Assembly: GCA_020060105.1 (NCBI GenBank)
Contig: JAGVAV010000004.1
Location: 1-42,558, forward strand
Length of the DNA stretch: 42,558 nt
From: Candidatus Woesebacteria bacterium
GTDB taxonomy: Bacteria > Patescibacteriota > Microgenomatia > Woykebacterales > 2-01-FULL-43-14
Direction of reading: 5' to 3'
Shown here: piece after piece, positions 17,761 to 24,250 of the stretch
Numbering within the stretch: the first letter of the stretch is position 1
How the letters are laid out: every line of letters starts with the position of its first letter
Notes under the pieces: generated by a model
Databases searched by the model: none
The model's input: the letters and a program-made list of their open reading frames with translations, nothing else
What the model was told of the DNA's origin: nothing
Made by a program: the position numbers and the translations under genes

Positions 17761-17772
17761 AGAAAAGGGAAG

Positions 17773-18897
17773 TTATTTGTCCCCCAACACGTACTTTTCA
17801 TAAAGATATCGATCCTTGCTCCCCACGATCTCCTGGAAAGAGGCGATCCCTTCCATCTCCAACATTTTGTCCAAACCCCGCTTAAGATCCTTGACCATGA
17901 AAGGTCCTTGGTAAACAAAGCCGGTATAGGATTCGCCCAGGCTCGCTCCGAGCAAGGCGTATTCAAGAAGATCTCCCCAGGTAAAGATTCCTCCCACGGC
18001 GATTATGGGAACTTTACCCTGGAGACGCTCACTAAGATACCGCACGGTTTTCAGAGAATAAAGCTTCAAACCCCGGCCGCTAAGACCCCCACGTTGATTC
18101 CGATTACGGCTTTTTAGCCAAAGAGGACGCTGAAGAGTTGTATTCGTCGCCACAAAGCCGTCAACGCCATAAGCTAGAGAAACATCCATGACCTTATCTA
18201 TCTGGTCCCAGGAAAGATCCGGGTAGGGAGCGATTTTAATAAGCACTTTTTTTGTTGTCCCTAACCGATCTAGAGTGGCCAAGACTTGGAAAAGAAGCTC
18301 GGCTAAGGCTTCTCTTCCTTGAAGTTCGCGCAGACGAGCGGTGTTAGGCGAGCTAACGTTGATCACGATAAAATCAGCGTACTCGCAAAATTCAACAATT
18401 AGCCGGACATAATCCTCACTCGCCCGTCCTAACTCAACACTTGCCTTGTTGGCTCCTAAGTTAAGGGCTAAGACGTACCCTCGATTCTTCCCTAACCTTT
18501 CCGAGGCTTCCTTGGCCGGTCCCACCCCCTCGTCGGGAAAACCCATCCAGTTAATTAGAGATCGATCGCGGTATAAACGATGGAGACGGGGTAGGGGATT
18601 GCCTTCTTGAGGTGAAGGAACGATTGTTCCCTGCTCTCCGAAAGCAAAACCAAAGCCCATCAAAGACTCAAAGGCCAAACCTTTACTAAACCCCGCGGCT
18701 AAACCGAGGGGACTCTTAAAGACTTGGCCAAGCAGTTTAACCTCCAAGCGCGGGCTTTCGAAACCAAAAACTTTCTCTTGAAGACGGAAGAAACCCGGAT
18801 GTTCTTGGGCCCGAGCAAGACGTTTTAACGCTAGAATGTGCATCTTTTCCGGATCAAATAAAGACAAAATCGGATAGACAAATTTTGGGTAAAGCAT
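17773..18897 (-). CDS. pyrD: Dihydroorotate dehydrogenase, class 2 (quinone type)
   Basis: FMN enzyme of pyrimidine synthesis oxidising dihydroorotate to orotate. The 374 residues include the N-terminal helical extension of class 2 (MLYPKFVYPILSLFDPEKMH), which in known members docks to the membrane and accepts quinone. Class 2 motifs are PLGLAAGFSKG, QEGNPLPRLHRL, INWMGFPDEG and VINVSSPNTARLRE with the catalytic Ser in VSSPNT. FMN-phosphate motifs are near the C-terminus (IIAVGGIFTWGDLLEYALLGAS). The usual GFDKN is GFSKG here, an Asp to Ser change beside the conserved Lys. The enzyme stands alone in its own unit with a terminator. A quinone-linked enzyme is notable if the organism lacks respiration. 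Confidence 0.95.
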   Translation of the reverse strand: MLYPKFVYPILSLFDPEKMHILALKRLARAQEHPGFFRLQEKVFGFESPRLEVKLLGQVFKSPLGLAAGFSKGLAFESLMGFGFAFGEQGTIVPSPQEGNPLPRLHRLYRDRSLINWMGFPDEGVGPAKEASERLGKNRGYVLALNLGANKASVELGRASEDYVRLIVEFCEYADFIVINVSSPNTARLRELQGREALAELLFQVLATLDRLGTTKKVLIKIAPYPDLSWDQIDKVMDVSLAYGVDGFVATNTTLQRPLWLKSRNRNQRGGLSGRGLKLYSLKTVRYLSERLQGKVPIIAVGGIFTWGDLLEYALLGASLGESYTGFVYQGPFMVKDLKRGLDKMLEMEGIASFQEIVGSKDRYLYEKYVLGDK

Positions 18898-19020
18898 TAC
18901 CCTCTCCCTTCTTTTTTAAGAGTAAAAGCTGCCAAAGTCGGGCAGCTTAATAAACTTATCCTAACATAAAACAAGTTGTTTAGCCAGCCGCGATTGGTCA
19001 GACTCACCATCGTTTTTTTG

Positions 19021-19049
19021 TTGACAGATTTCGCGATTGAAACTATGAT
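19021..19049 (+). promoter_or_regulatory. Consensus promoter of the 19112 orphan gene
   Basis: TTGACA, exactly 17 bases, TATGAT. Transcription would start near 19056 and leave a leader of about 55 bases. Confidence 0.75.
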
Positions 19050-19111
19050 AGTGACTCGTCGGTTGATCAAAGAAGCGAGAGAGGAAAGGCAAGATCAGAT
19101 AGGTAAAGAAG

Positions 19112-19345
19112 ATGAGATCTCACGGAACCTGGACTTGCCCAAAGTGTGGCAACCCGGCCTTGCCGGGACCCATCCACTTCGATAAACGTGATCGCCGCTA
19201 TCGCTCGCAAGAATTCTACTGCGTCGGCACGGACTTGGCCCCGGAAGGCTGCGGGTTCAGATTTCGAGTCCAAATTGCCGGCGACAAATGTTTAGGGGAG
19301 GATGACGTCTGCGTCGAAGGACATCGGCACTTTAAAGGAGCGTAA
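19112..19345 (+). CDS. Small zinc-ribbon orphan protein
   Basis: A 77-residue protein starting MRSHGTWTCPKCGNPALPG. The pairs CPKC near residue 9 and CVGTDLAPEGC near 37 give a four-cysteine zinc-ribbon pattern. The C-terminal part has two more cysteines (DKCLGE and DVCVEGHRH) and several His that could bind a second metal. Its sequence is G+C-rich compared with neighbours and includes basic stretches (KRDRRYRSQ). A consensus promoter lies 60 bases upstream. AGGT stands 9 bases before the ATG. The ORF 18976-19185 in another frame has no ribosome site. I do not know its function; a nucleic-acid- or protein-binding role is only a guess. Confidence 0.75.
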   Translation: MRSHGTWTCPKCGNPALPGPIHFDKRDRRYRSQEFYCVGTDLAPEGCGFRFRVQIAGDKCLGEDDVCVEGHRHFKGA

Positions 19346-19358
19346 AAAGAACTCCTTT
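19334..19358. repeat. Hairpin between convergent genes
   Basis: AAAGGAG and CTCCTTT pair around an 11-base loop that carries AAAAAG. It overlaps the stop codon of the 19112 gene. There is no T-run after it on either strand, so termination is doubtful. Confidence 0.35.
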
Positions 19359-19418
19359 CGCCAAAGCCCCCGGGAGAGGTGTTTGTGATAGCCTTCACTA
19401 ATGCCTCTCCAAACCTCT

Positions 19419-20345
19419 TCACTTATTCCCTGAATGAAAAGCCTTGTGGACATCTTTAAGTTGTTTGTTGGTGATATGAGTATAAATTTGTGTGGTCGAA
19501 ACATTAGCGTGACCAAGCATCTCTTGCACCGATCTCAAATCCGCCCCATTTCTCAGTAAATCGGTGGCGAAGCCGTGGCGGAGGGTATGGGGAGTGGCTT
19601 TAATCGGAATCTTTGCCTTTCGAACATATTTTTCAACAATTCGTTCAATCGAACGGGTAGTTAGACGCATGGTTTCGCCGCCGTTGGTTGGATCAACCCG
19701 GCCTTGATAACGGATAAATAAAGGCTTAAAGTTATCTTGACGAGCTTCTAAATATTTCCCCAACCAATTTGCAGCCTCGTCGGACAAAAAAACAACTCTT
19801 TCTTTCCCGCCTTTACCCACCACGCCAAATTCCTTTCGGTCCAAATTAACCCCATCTCGGTCAAGCTTGGCCACTTCCGAAACGCGCAATCCCGTGCTAA
19901 AAAGGATTTCTAAAACAGCTTTATCCCGCAATCCTACCTCATCAGAAACATCCGGTGAACTAAGTAGCCTCTGAAGTTGATCATCATCCAACACCTTAAT
20001 CGGTCGGGGATCTTGGTCACCAAGTTCAACCTTTTCGGCCGATAACGTCTCCACATCCTGCCGGGCAAGATATTTTAAAAAGGCCCGCAAGGCAATCATA
20101 AAGTAATTTTGGGTCACCCGTTTTAAGGAAAGGCCGGTTTCTTCGTCCACATATCGAGCGAGATAAACCCGGTATTTTCGGATTAGTTCCAGATTTATTT
20201 TCCTTGGCTCAATGTCTCCAGCAAAGGATAAAAACCGTTGAAGATAGTGGTCATAGTTGCGGATTGTCAACTGAGAACAGTTCCGTTCCACTTCGAGGTA
20301 CTCAAGAAAATCAGTAATCAATTTAGAAATTGTCATAGGCAGCAT
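19419..20345 (-). CDS. Tyrosine recombinase of the XerC/XerD family
   Basis: Site-specific recombinase that resolves chromosome dimers at dif. The 308 residues comprise the SAM-like core-binding domain (about 5-95; ITDFLEYLEVERNCSQLTIRNYDHYL) and the catalytic domain. The active residues are all visible: Arg in STGLRVSEVAKLD, Lys in GKGGKERVV, HTLRHGFATDLL with His and Arg, LGHANVSTTQIYTHI with His and the nucleophile Tyr. No other Xer gene is in the window; a single-recombinase system is common in reduced genomes. The ATG at 20345 lies 6 bases after TTTAAT, part of TTGAAT-17-TTTAAT, so it is probably leaderless. An ATG three codons later is the alternative. Confidence 0.95.
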   Translation of the reverse strand: MLPMTISKLITDFLEYLEVERNCSQLTIRNYDHYLQRFLSFAGDIEPRKINLELIRKYRVYLARYVDEETGLSLKRVTQNYFMIALRAFLKYLARQDVETLSAEKVELGDQDPRPIKVLDDDQLQRLLSSPDVSDEVGLRDKAVLEILFSTGLRVSEVAKLDRDGVNLDRKEFGVVGKGGKERVVFLSDEAANWLGKYLEARQDNFKPLFIRYQGRVDPTNGGETMRLTTRSIERIVEKYVRKAKIPIKATPHTLRHGFATDLLRNGADLRSVQEMLGHANVSTTQIYTHITNKQLKDVHKAFHSGNK

Positions 20346-20351
20346 AATTAA

Positions 20352-20380
20352 ATTAAAAGTTCAAATTTAATCGGATTCAA
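20352..20380 (-). promoter_or_regulatory. Leaderless-type promoter of the Xer gene
   Basis: TTGAAT, 17 bases, TTTAAT on the minus strand, ending 6 bases before the ATG. It lies in AT-rich repeat-like sequence, which lowers confidence. A second extended -10 (TGTTATAAT) is at 20494-20502 on the same strand. Confidence 0.5.
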
Positions 20381-20547
20381 AATGCAAAGTTAAGAGTTAC
20401 AATTCGAATTTTGAAATCGCACGTTTTCAAACTTCTAATTCCTCAACTTTTCACCTTTAACTGGCTTCAAACGTCCGAGAGTTATTTAACGAAATTATAA
20501 CAAACAAGTTAGAGGAGATAAAGCGATAGTTGATAAACCCGCCCGAA

Positions 20548-20615
20548 GGCCCTCCTAACTTTTCATCATTCACACCCTTCCCTAGGGAAGTCAAACGGTA
20601 GGGTGGAGGAGGGCC
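20548..20615. repeat. Nested hairpin block
   Basis: GGCCCTCCT (20548-20556) is exactly complementary to AGGAGGGCC (20607-20615). Inside, ACCCT pairs with AGGGT, and a 12-base palindrome TTCCCTAGGGAA sits in the centre. This nesting of three helices strongly suggests a folded RNA or DNA cruciform. No T-run follows on either strand. Confidence 0.7.
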
Positions 20616-20623
20616 CGGCAGGA

Positions 20624-20649
20624 ATTAAAAGATCCCTCACGGGATCTTT
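20624..20649 (-). terminator. Possible terminator of the SDH-type protease unit
   Basis: AAAGATCCC and GGGATCTTT form a nine-base stem with a TCAC/GTGA loop. On the minus strand it continues TTTTAATT, a weak U-run. It lies about 210 bases after the protease stop. Confidence 0.45.
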
Positions 20650-20861
20650 GTGGAGTTAGAGCTCTATTTTTTCGGCTGAAGTTCTCAGGCGTGCACACCC
20701 ATTCTTGCCTCTAGAGTCTTACCATGGCTATCTCTAAGAGGGATCTCACCGAATCTTAGCCGCTTGGTTATCATAACTACTAGCCATTCCTCTGGTCAAG
20801 ACACGTTTTGTATCTATAGGCTCAAGGTAACCTAATCCTATCATCTCTTCCTTAAGAAAAC

Positions 20862-22001
20862 CTAAAGTTCAACCTCGCTAATCTTTGGTTTTCCAGGAGT
20901 TTGGGGATCTAAGACGGCAGATAGCCAGCGGGTTCTGTCGTTCTCTGTTACCCAACCCAAACCAGGCTGAGGTAAAAATTTCTTATCAAAAGAAATCGAA
21001 AGAGCGGTCCGTTTATCAGTGGATTCGATAATAACAGGAAGACCCTCAAGATGATAATAGCTGGATGTAAAGTTGGTAATGGTTTTCTTAGAGGACAAAG
21101 AATAAACTTTCACTAACTCCCATAGTAATGGATTAAGCTCGACTGGCAATGGTTCAGCCGAAAGCCCAATTTGCTGTGCCTCCTTAAGAACAATAGGATA
21201 CCCGTGGATAGGGTAAGAGTCATTTAAAGCATTTGCAATTGCCGCTTGTTGTTCTTCAGTTGGAGGGTTAACACGAAGCTTCATAATATTTATCGCCACC
21301 ATCTTACTTAAACTACTGCAACGCTGAATTTCCCCTAGAACCACGGGATGAATCTTTTCAAAAAGGATCTCGGATAAACTTTTACTACTAGCATGGCTCT
21401 TTAAATCCCCTTCGATAAAACTGATAACCCGGTTAATCTGATCAATTGAAATGCTGCAAGGCGCAGAGCGTTCATCAGCGCGCGGATTAAGGGGGTGTGT
21501 TAAGGAGGTATCAATAGCCGTAAGATAACCAGCCGGGCCAAAAAATACTCTTTCCGCGGAAAGAGCAATCAAGGTAGCAGCGCTGGCGCAACGACTAGGG
21601 ACAATAACGTTAAGACTATGACAAAAACTCCTCAAAACATTTGCAATCCTCCACGCGGCGGTGATGCTCCCTCCATCGCTAACAAGGATTAAAGAAAGAT
21701 TTGAGCCAGATTGAAGCTCCCTGAGGTGAGAATAGAAGTAGTCAACGTCCTCATTGTTTATCCTTGCCTCGGGGTGAGTAAAGTAAACAAGAACCTTGTG
21801 TTGTAGTTTCTGTTCAATCTCGCGAATCAAAGTTTGCGATTTTTCCCAGAGAAAAGGCGGGTACTTAATGGGGGTAATGGGTTTTAAGTCTGCAGGCCCA
21901 ACTGGCCTGTGAGGCATCGACGGCTTTACTTCAGGAAAAGTACCCTCCTTAGTATCTGGGATACCTGGTGGCTGAACAAAAACATTTTCTTTTTCTGGCA
22001 T
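20862..22001 (-). CDS. Serine dehydrogenase proteinase-like (ClpP/SppA-fold) protease
   Basis: A 379-residue protein of the SDH-proteinase family, which has the ClpP/crotonase fold. The core is LSLILVSDGGSITAAWRIANVLRSF followed by VPSRCASAATLIALSAERVFFGPAGYLTAID; the nucleophile is expected to be the Ser in CASAATL. No signal peptide or membrane helix is present, so it should be cytosolic, unlike SppA. The N-terminal 45 residues are Pro-rich and probably flexible. The C-terminal 130 residues are family-like but not diagnostic. The start is set by TTGACT-17-TAAAAT ending 6 bases before the ATG. Substrate is unknown. The family is also annotated as ATP-dependent Clp-like, but no ATPase partner is nearby. 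Confidence 0.85.
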   Translation of the reverse strand: MPEKENVFVQPPGIPDTKEGTFPEVKPSMPHRPVGPADLKPITPIKYPPFLWEKSQTLIREIEQKLQHKVLVYFTHPEARINNEDVDYFYSHLRELQSGSNLSLILVSDGGSITAAWRIANVLRSFCHSLNVIVPSRCASAATLIALSAERVFFGPAGYLTAIDTSLTHPLNPRADERSAPCSISIDQINRVISFIEGDLKSHASSKSLSEILFEKIHPVVLGEIQRCSSLSKMVAINIMKLRVNPPTEEQQAAIANALNDSYPIHGYPIVLKEAQQIGLSAEPLPVELNPLLWELVKVYSLSSKKTITNFTSSYYHLEGLPVIIESTDKRTALSISFDKKFLPQPGLGWVTENDRTRWLSAVLDPQTPGKPKISEVEL

Positions 22002-22007
22002 AATTTT

Positions 22008-22036
22008 ATTTTAGTTTTTATTCACAAATTAGTCAA
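22008..22036 (-). promoter_or_regulatory. Leaderless-type promoter of the SDH-type protease
   Basis: TTGACT, exactly 17 bases, TAAAAT on the minus strand, ending 6 bases before the ATG at 22001. No Shine-Dalgarno is present. Confidence 0.75.
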
Positions 22037-22048
22037 CCAACCTTAAAC

Positions 22049-22776
22049 TTACCTTTTCGACCTTCGCCAGCCTTCTTTTTGCGCCTCTTCTTCAGAACAA
22101 AACATCTTCTCTCCTTCTTCATCGCCAATCACCGTTTTCTCGTAATAATAACCTTCTGGAACGTGGTAAATCTTTTCACCGGTCCGATGAGAGATGTTTC
22201 CCTTAATTTGGCAGTCAGATGGGAGACTAGAGGTCGTTGAAGAATCCTTGACAGCTAAAACTGAGGGTAGGGGAGAAGAGCTGTTTTCTTCGGACCGACA
22301 GTTCCCCCACAAGCCTCGGTTATTTGTCGCGCTTCCTCTTCCGCCTCTTTAAACCTTTCCTGATACTTAACATCCGGCGGATAGGAAGAAGCGTAAGCGT
22401 AACCTTGGCGAATAAGATAATCATTAATAAAAGTATCTTCTAGATAAACATATCGGAGCAACCTCCGATACTTATCAGTTTCGGAAACATCTTTTTCCAA
22501 CCGAACCTTTTTCCCTTCGACCAACTCTTTATTCTTCTTTACCGCTTCTTGACCAAAGCACTGGACGGGCTTCCTTGGGTCAACTGACTCTGGAGCGTTA
22601 AGACCGATATATCGAACCCTCTGGCCGCTCTCCAGCTCAATCGTATCACCATCTATTACTCTGGTCACCTTAGACAACCCATCCTCGGATCTTTTCGGGC
22701 CGGGAAATATAACCTCATCACTAAAGAGGCCTAAAATAAAGGCAAGGAGAAAAATCAAGAAACCCTTCTTTGCCAC
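22049..22776 (-). pseudogene. Membrane-anchored thermonuclease (SNase family), single-base frameshift
   Basis: The first ORF (22776 down to 22255) gives a membrane anchor (FLIFLLAFILGLF) and a staphylococcal-nuclease core: VTRVIDGDTIELESGQRVRYIGLNAPE, then RLLRYVYLEDTFINDYLIRQGYA. After EEEARQ the frame changes and it ends in an unrelated tail. The other frame (22312 down to 22049) continues with RGLWGNC and then CQIKGNISHRTGEKIYH and GEKMFCSEEEAQKEGW, the usual C-terminal extension of such proteins. Adding one A to the AAA at 22323-22325 restores EEEARQNNRGLWGNC. So one base is missing, by mutation or assembly error. The nuclease core itself remains intact and might be active. The start is GTG, 6 bases after TATTTT. 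Confidence 0.85.
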
Positions 22777-22782
22777 GATATC

Positions 22783-22811
22783 AAAATAGCGAATCGCTGA
22801 AAGAATGTCAA
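22783..22811 (-). promoter_or_regulatory. Leaderless-type promoter of the thermonuclease gene
   Basis: TTGACA, exactly 17 bases, TATTTT on the minus strand, ending 6 bases before the GTG start. Its -35 region is shared with the divergent DUF192 promoter area. Confidence 0.75.
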
Positions 22812-22827
22812 ATAACGCCGCAAAATG

Positions 22828-22836
22828 TGATAGACT
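22828..22836 (+). promoter_or_regulatory. Extended -10 of the DUF192 gene
   Basis: TGATAGACT (TGn plus TAGACT) ends 6 bases before the ATG at 22843, again predicting a leaderless transcript. No clear -35 is seen. Confidence 0.5.
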
Positions 22837-22842
22837 TTTTTT

Positions 22843-23316
22843 ATGAAACTTAAAAAAACTCTCGTTTTTTTCCTAATCACTCTCTTTTCTCTCGGAATTA
22901 TCCTTTGGTTTCGGCAACCAAAAGATAGTTCAGTCAATAAAACAAGAATCGAGGTGGAAGGCCAGATAATTTACGCTGAGATTGCCGATACCCCTGCGGC
23001 TAGAGAAAAAGGATTGGGAGGAAAGGAAAACCTTGCTGAAAATGAGGGAATGCTTTTTCTCTTCCCTGAGAAAGATTATTATTCTTTCTGGATGAAAGGG
23101 ATGATTATACCAATTGATATTATCTGGTTGTCTGATAGCGAGATTGTGGATATTACTGAAAATCTCTCACCCCCAAAAAATGGCGACCCGTTACCCCTCT
23201 TTAAGCCAAAACTTCCAGTAAATAAGGTTCTTGAAGTTAACGCTGGTTACGTCAAAAAACATAACCTTAAAATTGGCCAGAAAGTAGTAGTTGAAAAAGT
23301 CTTTCAGTTAAGATAA
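22843..23316 (+). CDS. DUF192 family protein, membrane-anchored
   Basis: The 157-residue protein has an N-terminal hydrophobic anchor or signal (LVFFLITLFSLGIILWF). The rest matches the DUF192 family: RIEVEGQIIYAEIADTPAAREKGLGG, NEGMLFLFPEKDYYSFWMKGMIIPIDIIWL and KVLEVNAGYVKKHNLKIGQKV. The family is widespread, exported or periplasmic, and of unknown function; a small-molecule binding role has been suggested from its beta-barrel-like fold. It is transcribed divergently from the thermonuclease and followed after 22 bases by a holin-family gene, with which it may form an operon. All family blocks are present. Confidence 0.93.
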   Translation: MKLKKTLVFFLITLFSLGIILWFRQPKDSSVNKTRIEVEGQIIYAEIADTPAAREKGLGGKENLAENEGMLFLFPEKDYYSFWMKGMIIPIDIIWLSDSEIVDITENLSPPKNGDPLPLFKPKLPVNKVLEVNAGYVKKHNLKIGQKVVVEKVFQLR

Positions 23317-23338
23317 GATACTCTTAAGAGAGTGGTTT

Positions 23339-23680
23339 ATGAAATTACTTATTTCCTGGCTTATCAATACTGCGGCACTAGTAATCACCGCCTTCATAAT
23401 CGATGGGATAAAAATCACCAACGTCTCGACTGCTTTCATCGCCGCGCTGGTACTAGGTTTAATCAATACCTTCATTAAACCTATTCTAATTTTCTTAACC
23501 TTACCAATTAATCTGATTACCCTAGGTTTGTTTACCCTTGTCATTAACGCTTTGATGCTTATGCTAGCCGCTAGAGTTGTCCCAGGTTTTGACGTCGAAA
23601 ATTTTTGGCCAACGGCTGTTTTGGGGGCGTTGGTTCTCTCGATCGCTAGTATGATCTTGGGGACCTTAAAAAATCGCTAA
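23339..23680 (+). CDS. Phage holin family 4-like membrane protein
   Basis: A 113-residue polytopic protein with four hydrophobic segments: LISWLINTAALVITAFII, AFIAALVLGLINTFIKPILIFLTLPI, LITLGLFTLVINALMLMLAARVV and AVLGALVLSIASMILG. The pattern GLINTFIKPILIFLTLPINLITLGLF is highly typical of the phage holin family 4 / YvlD membrane proteins found in many chromosomes. Despite the name, chromosomal members are not shown to be lysis holins; YvlD-like proteins are linked to envelope stress in Bacillus. An AAGAGAG stretch precedes the ATG. Its stop codon overlaps the stop of the convergent MscS gene. Confidence 0.92.
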   Translation: MKLLISWLINTAALVITAFIIDGIKITNVSTAFIAALVLGLINTFIKPILIFLTLPINLITLGLFTLVINALMLMLAARVVPGFDVENFWPTAVLGALVLSIASMILGTLKNR

Positions 23681-24195
23681 TCTTTGGAAAAATTGCTGAC
23701 GGTTGTTACCGTTCCGTTAGGAATAATGTAACAAACCCCATCTTTATCCTTAAGAGTTATTGTTCTTAAACCAATTTTTTCCACCACCCCTCTTTTACCC
23801 GCCACTTCCACCTCATCTCCTTCGTAAAACTGACCTTCCACTAAAAGAAACAAACCGCTAATGACATCTTTTACCAAAGTTTGAGCCCCAAAACCAATCG
23901 CTAAACCCACCACTCCCGCAGAAGCAATTAGGGGAGTAATATCAAAACCGACCTCCTTAAGAATCATTAGTAAGGCAATGATTAAGATCACCACCGACGC
24001 GGTTGTCCTCGAAACGCTACTTAAAGTCCGAATCCGTTTGGCCCGGTGGCCGTTACTGGATATTCTTTGAACGAAATTAATAATAGCTATGTCAATTAAT
24101 AGGCGGGCAACAACCGCAAAAGCGATAATTGAAATTATCCTGATTCCTGTTTCAGAAAAAATTAAGTTTAGTAGCAACTCAACAGTAGAAAGCAT
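23677..24195 (-). CDS. Small-conductance mechanosensitive channel (MscS family, short form)
   Basis: A 172-residue MscS core. Two or three membrane helices (IISIIAFAVVARLLIDIAII; TASVVILIIALLMILKEVG; LIASAGVVGLAIGFGAQTLVKDVISG) end in the pore-lining helix, with the Gly/Ala packing pattern AGVVGLAIGFGAQ. It continues in the beta domain, FYEGDEVEVAGKRGVVEKIGLRTITLKDKDG and IIPNGTVTTVSNFSKD. The alpha-beta C-terminal vestibule of E. coli MscS (286 residues) is absent. It would release osmolytes on hypo-osmotic shock. TTGCAT-17-TAAAAT ends 9 bases before the ATG. It converges on the holin-family gene with shared stop bases. Confidence 0.93.
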   Translation of the reverse strand: MLSTVELLLNLIFSETGIRIISIIAFAVVARLLIDIAIINFVQRISSNGHRAKRIRTLSSVSRTTASVVILIIALLMILKEVGFDITPLIASAGVVGLAIGFGAQTLVKDVISGLFLLVEGQFYEGDEVEVAGKRGVVEKIGLRTITLKDKDGVCYIIPNGTVTTVSNFSKD

Positions 24196-24204
24196 CTTAG
24201 TGCA

Positions 24205-24233
24205 ATTTTAATAGATTTAGGAGGCGAATGCAA
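24205..24233 (-). promoter_or_regulatory. Promoter of the MscS gene
   Basis: TTGCAT, exactly 17 bases, TAAAAT on the minus strand, ending 9 bases before the ATG. This leaves a leader of at most two or three bases. Confidence 0.65.
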
Positions 24234-24250
24234 ATTAGAGCAAACTTTTT

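Larger units (their letters stand above)
20346..20861. other. 515-base intergenic spacer with structured sequence
   Basis: No gene is visible. From left to right it holds an AT-rich palindrome-like stretch with GATTCAAAAT and ATTTTGAAATC arms, an extended -10 on the minus strand, a strongly folded block at 20548-20615, a nine-base hairpin at 20628-20649, and about 200 bases 3' of the protease gene with several short stems. It may hold an unknown small RNA; none of the universal RNAs (RNase P, SRP, tmRNA) could be recognised. Confidence 0.6.

Noticed and set aside
18976-19185. 69-residue ORF upstream of the zinc-ribbon gene
   Set aside because: It crosses the consensus promoter TTGACA-17-TATGAT and has no ribosome site.
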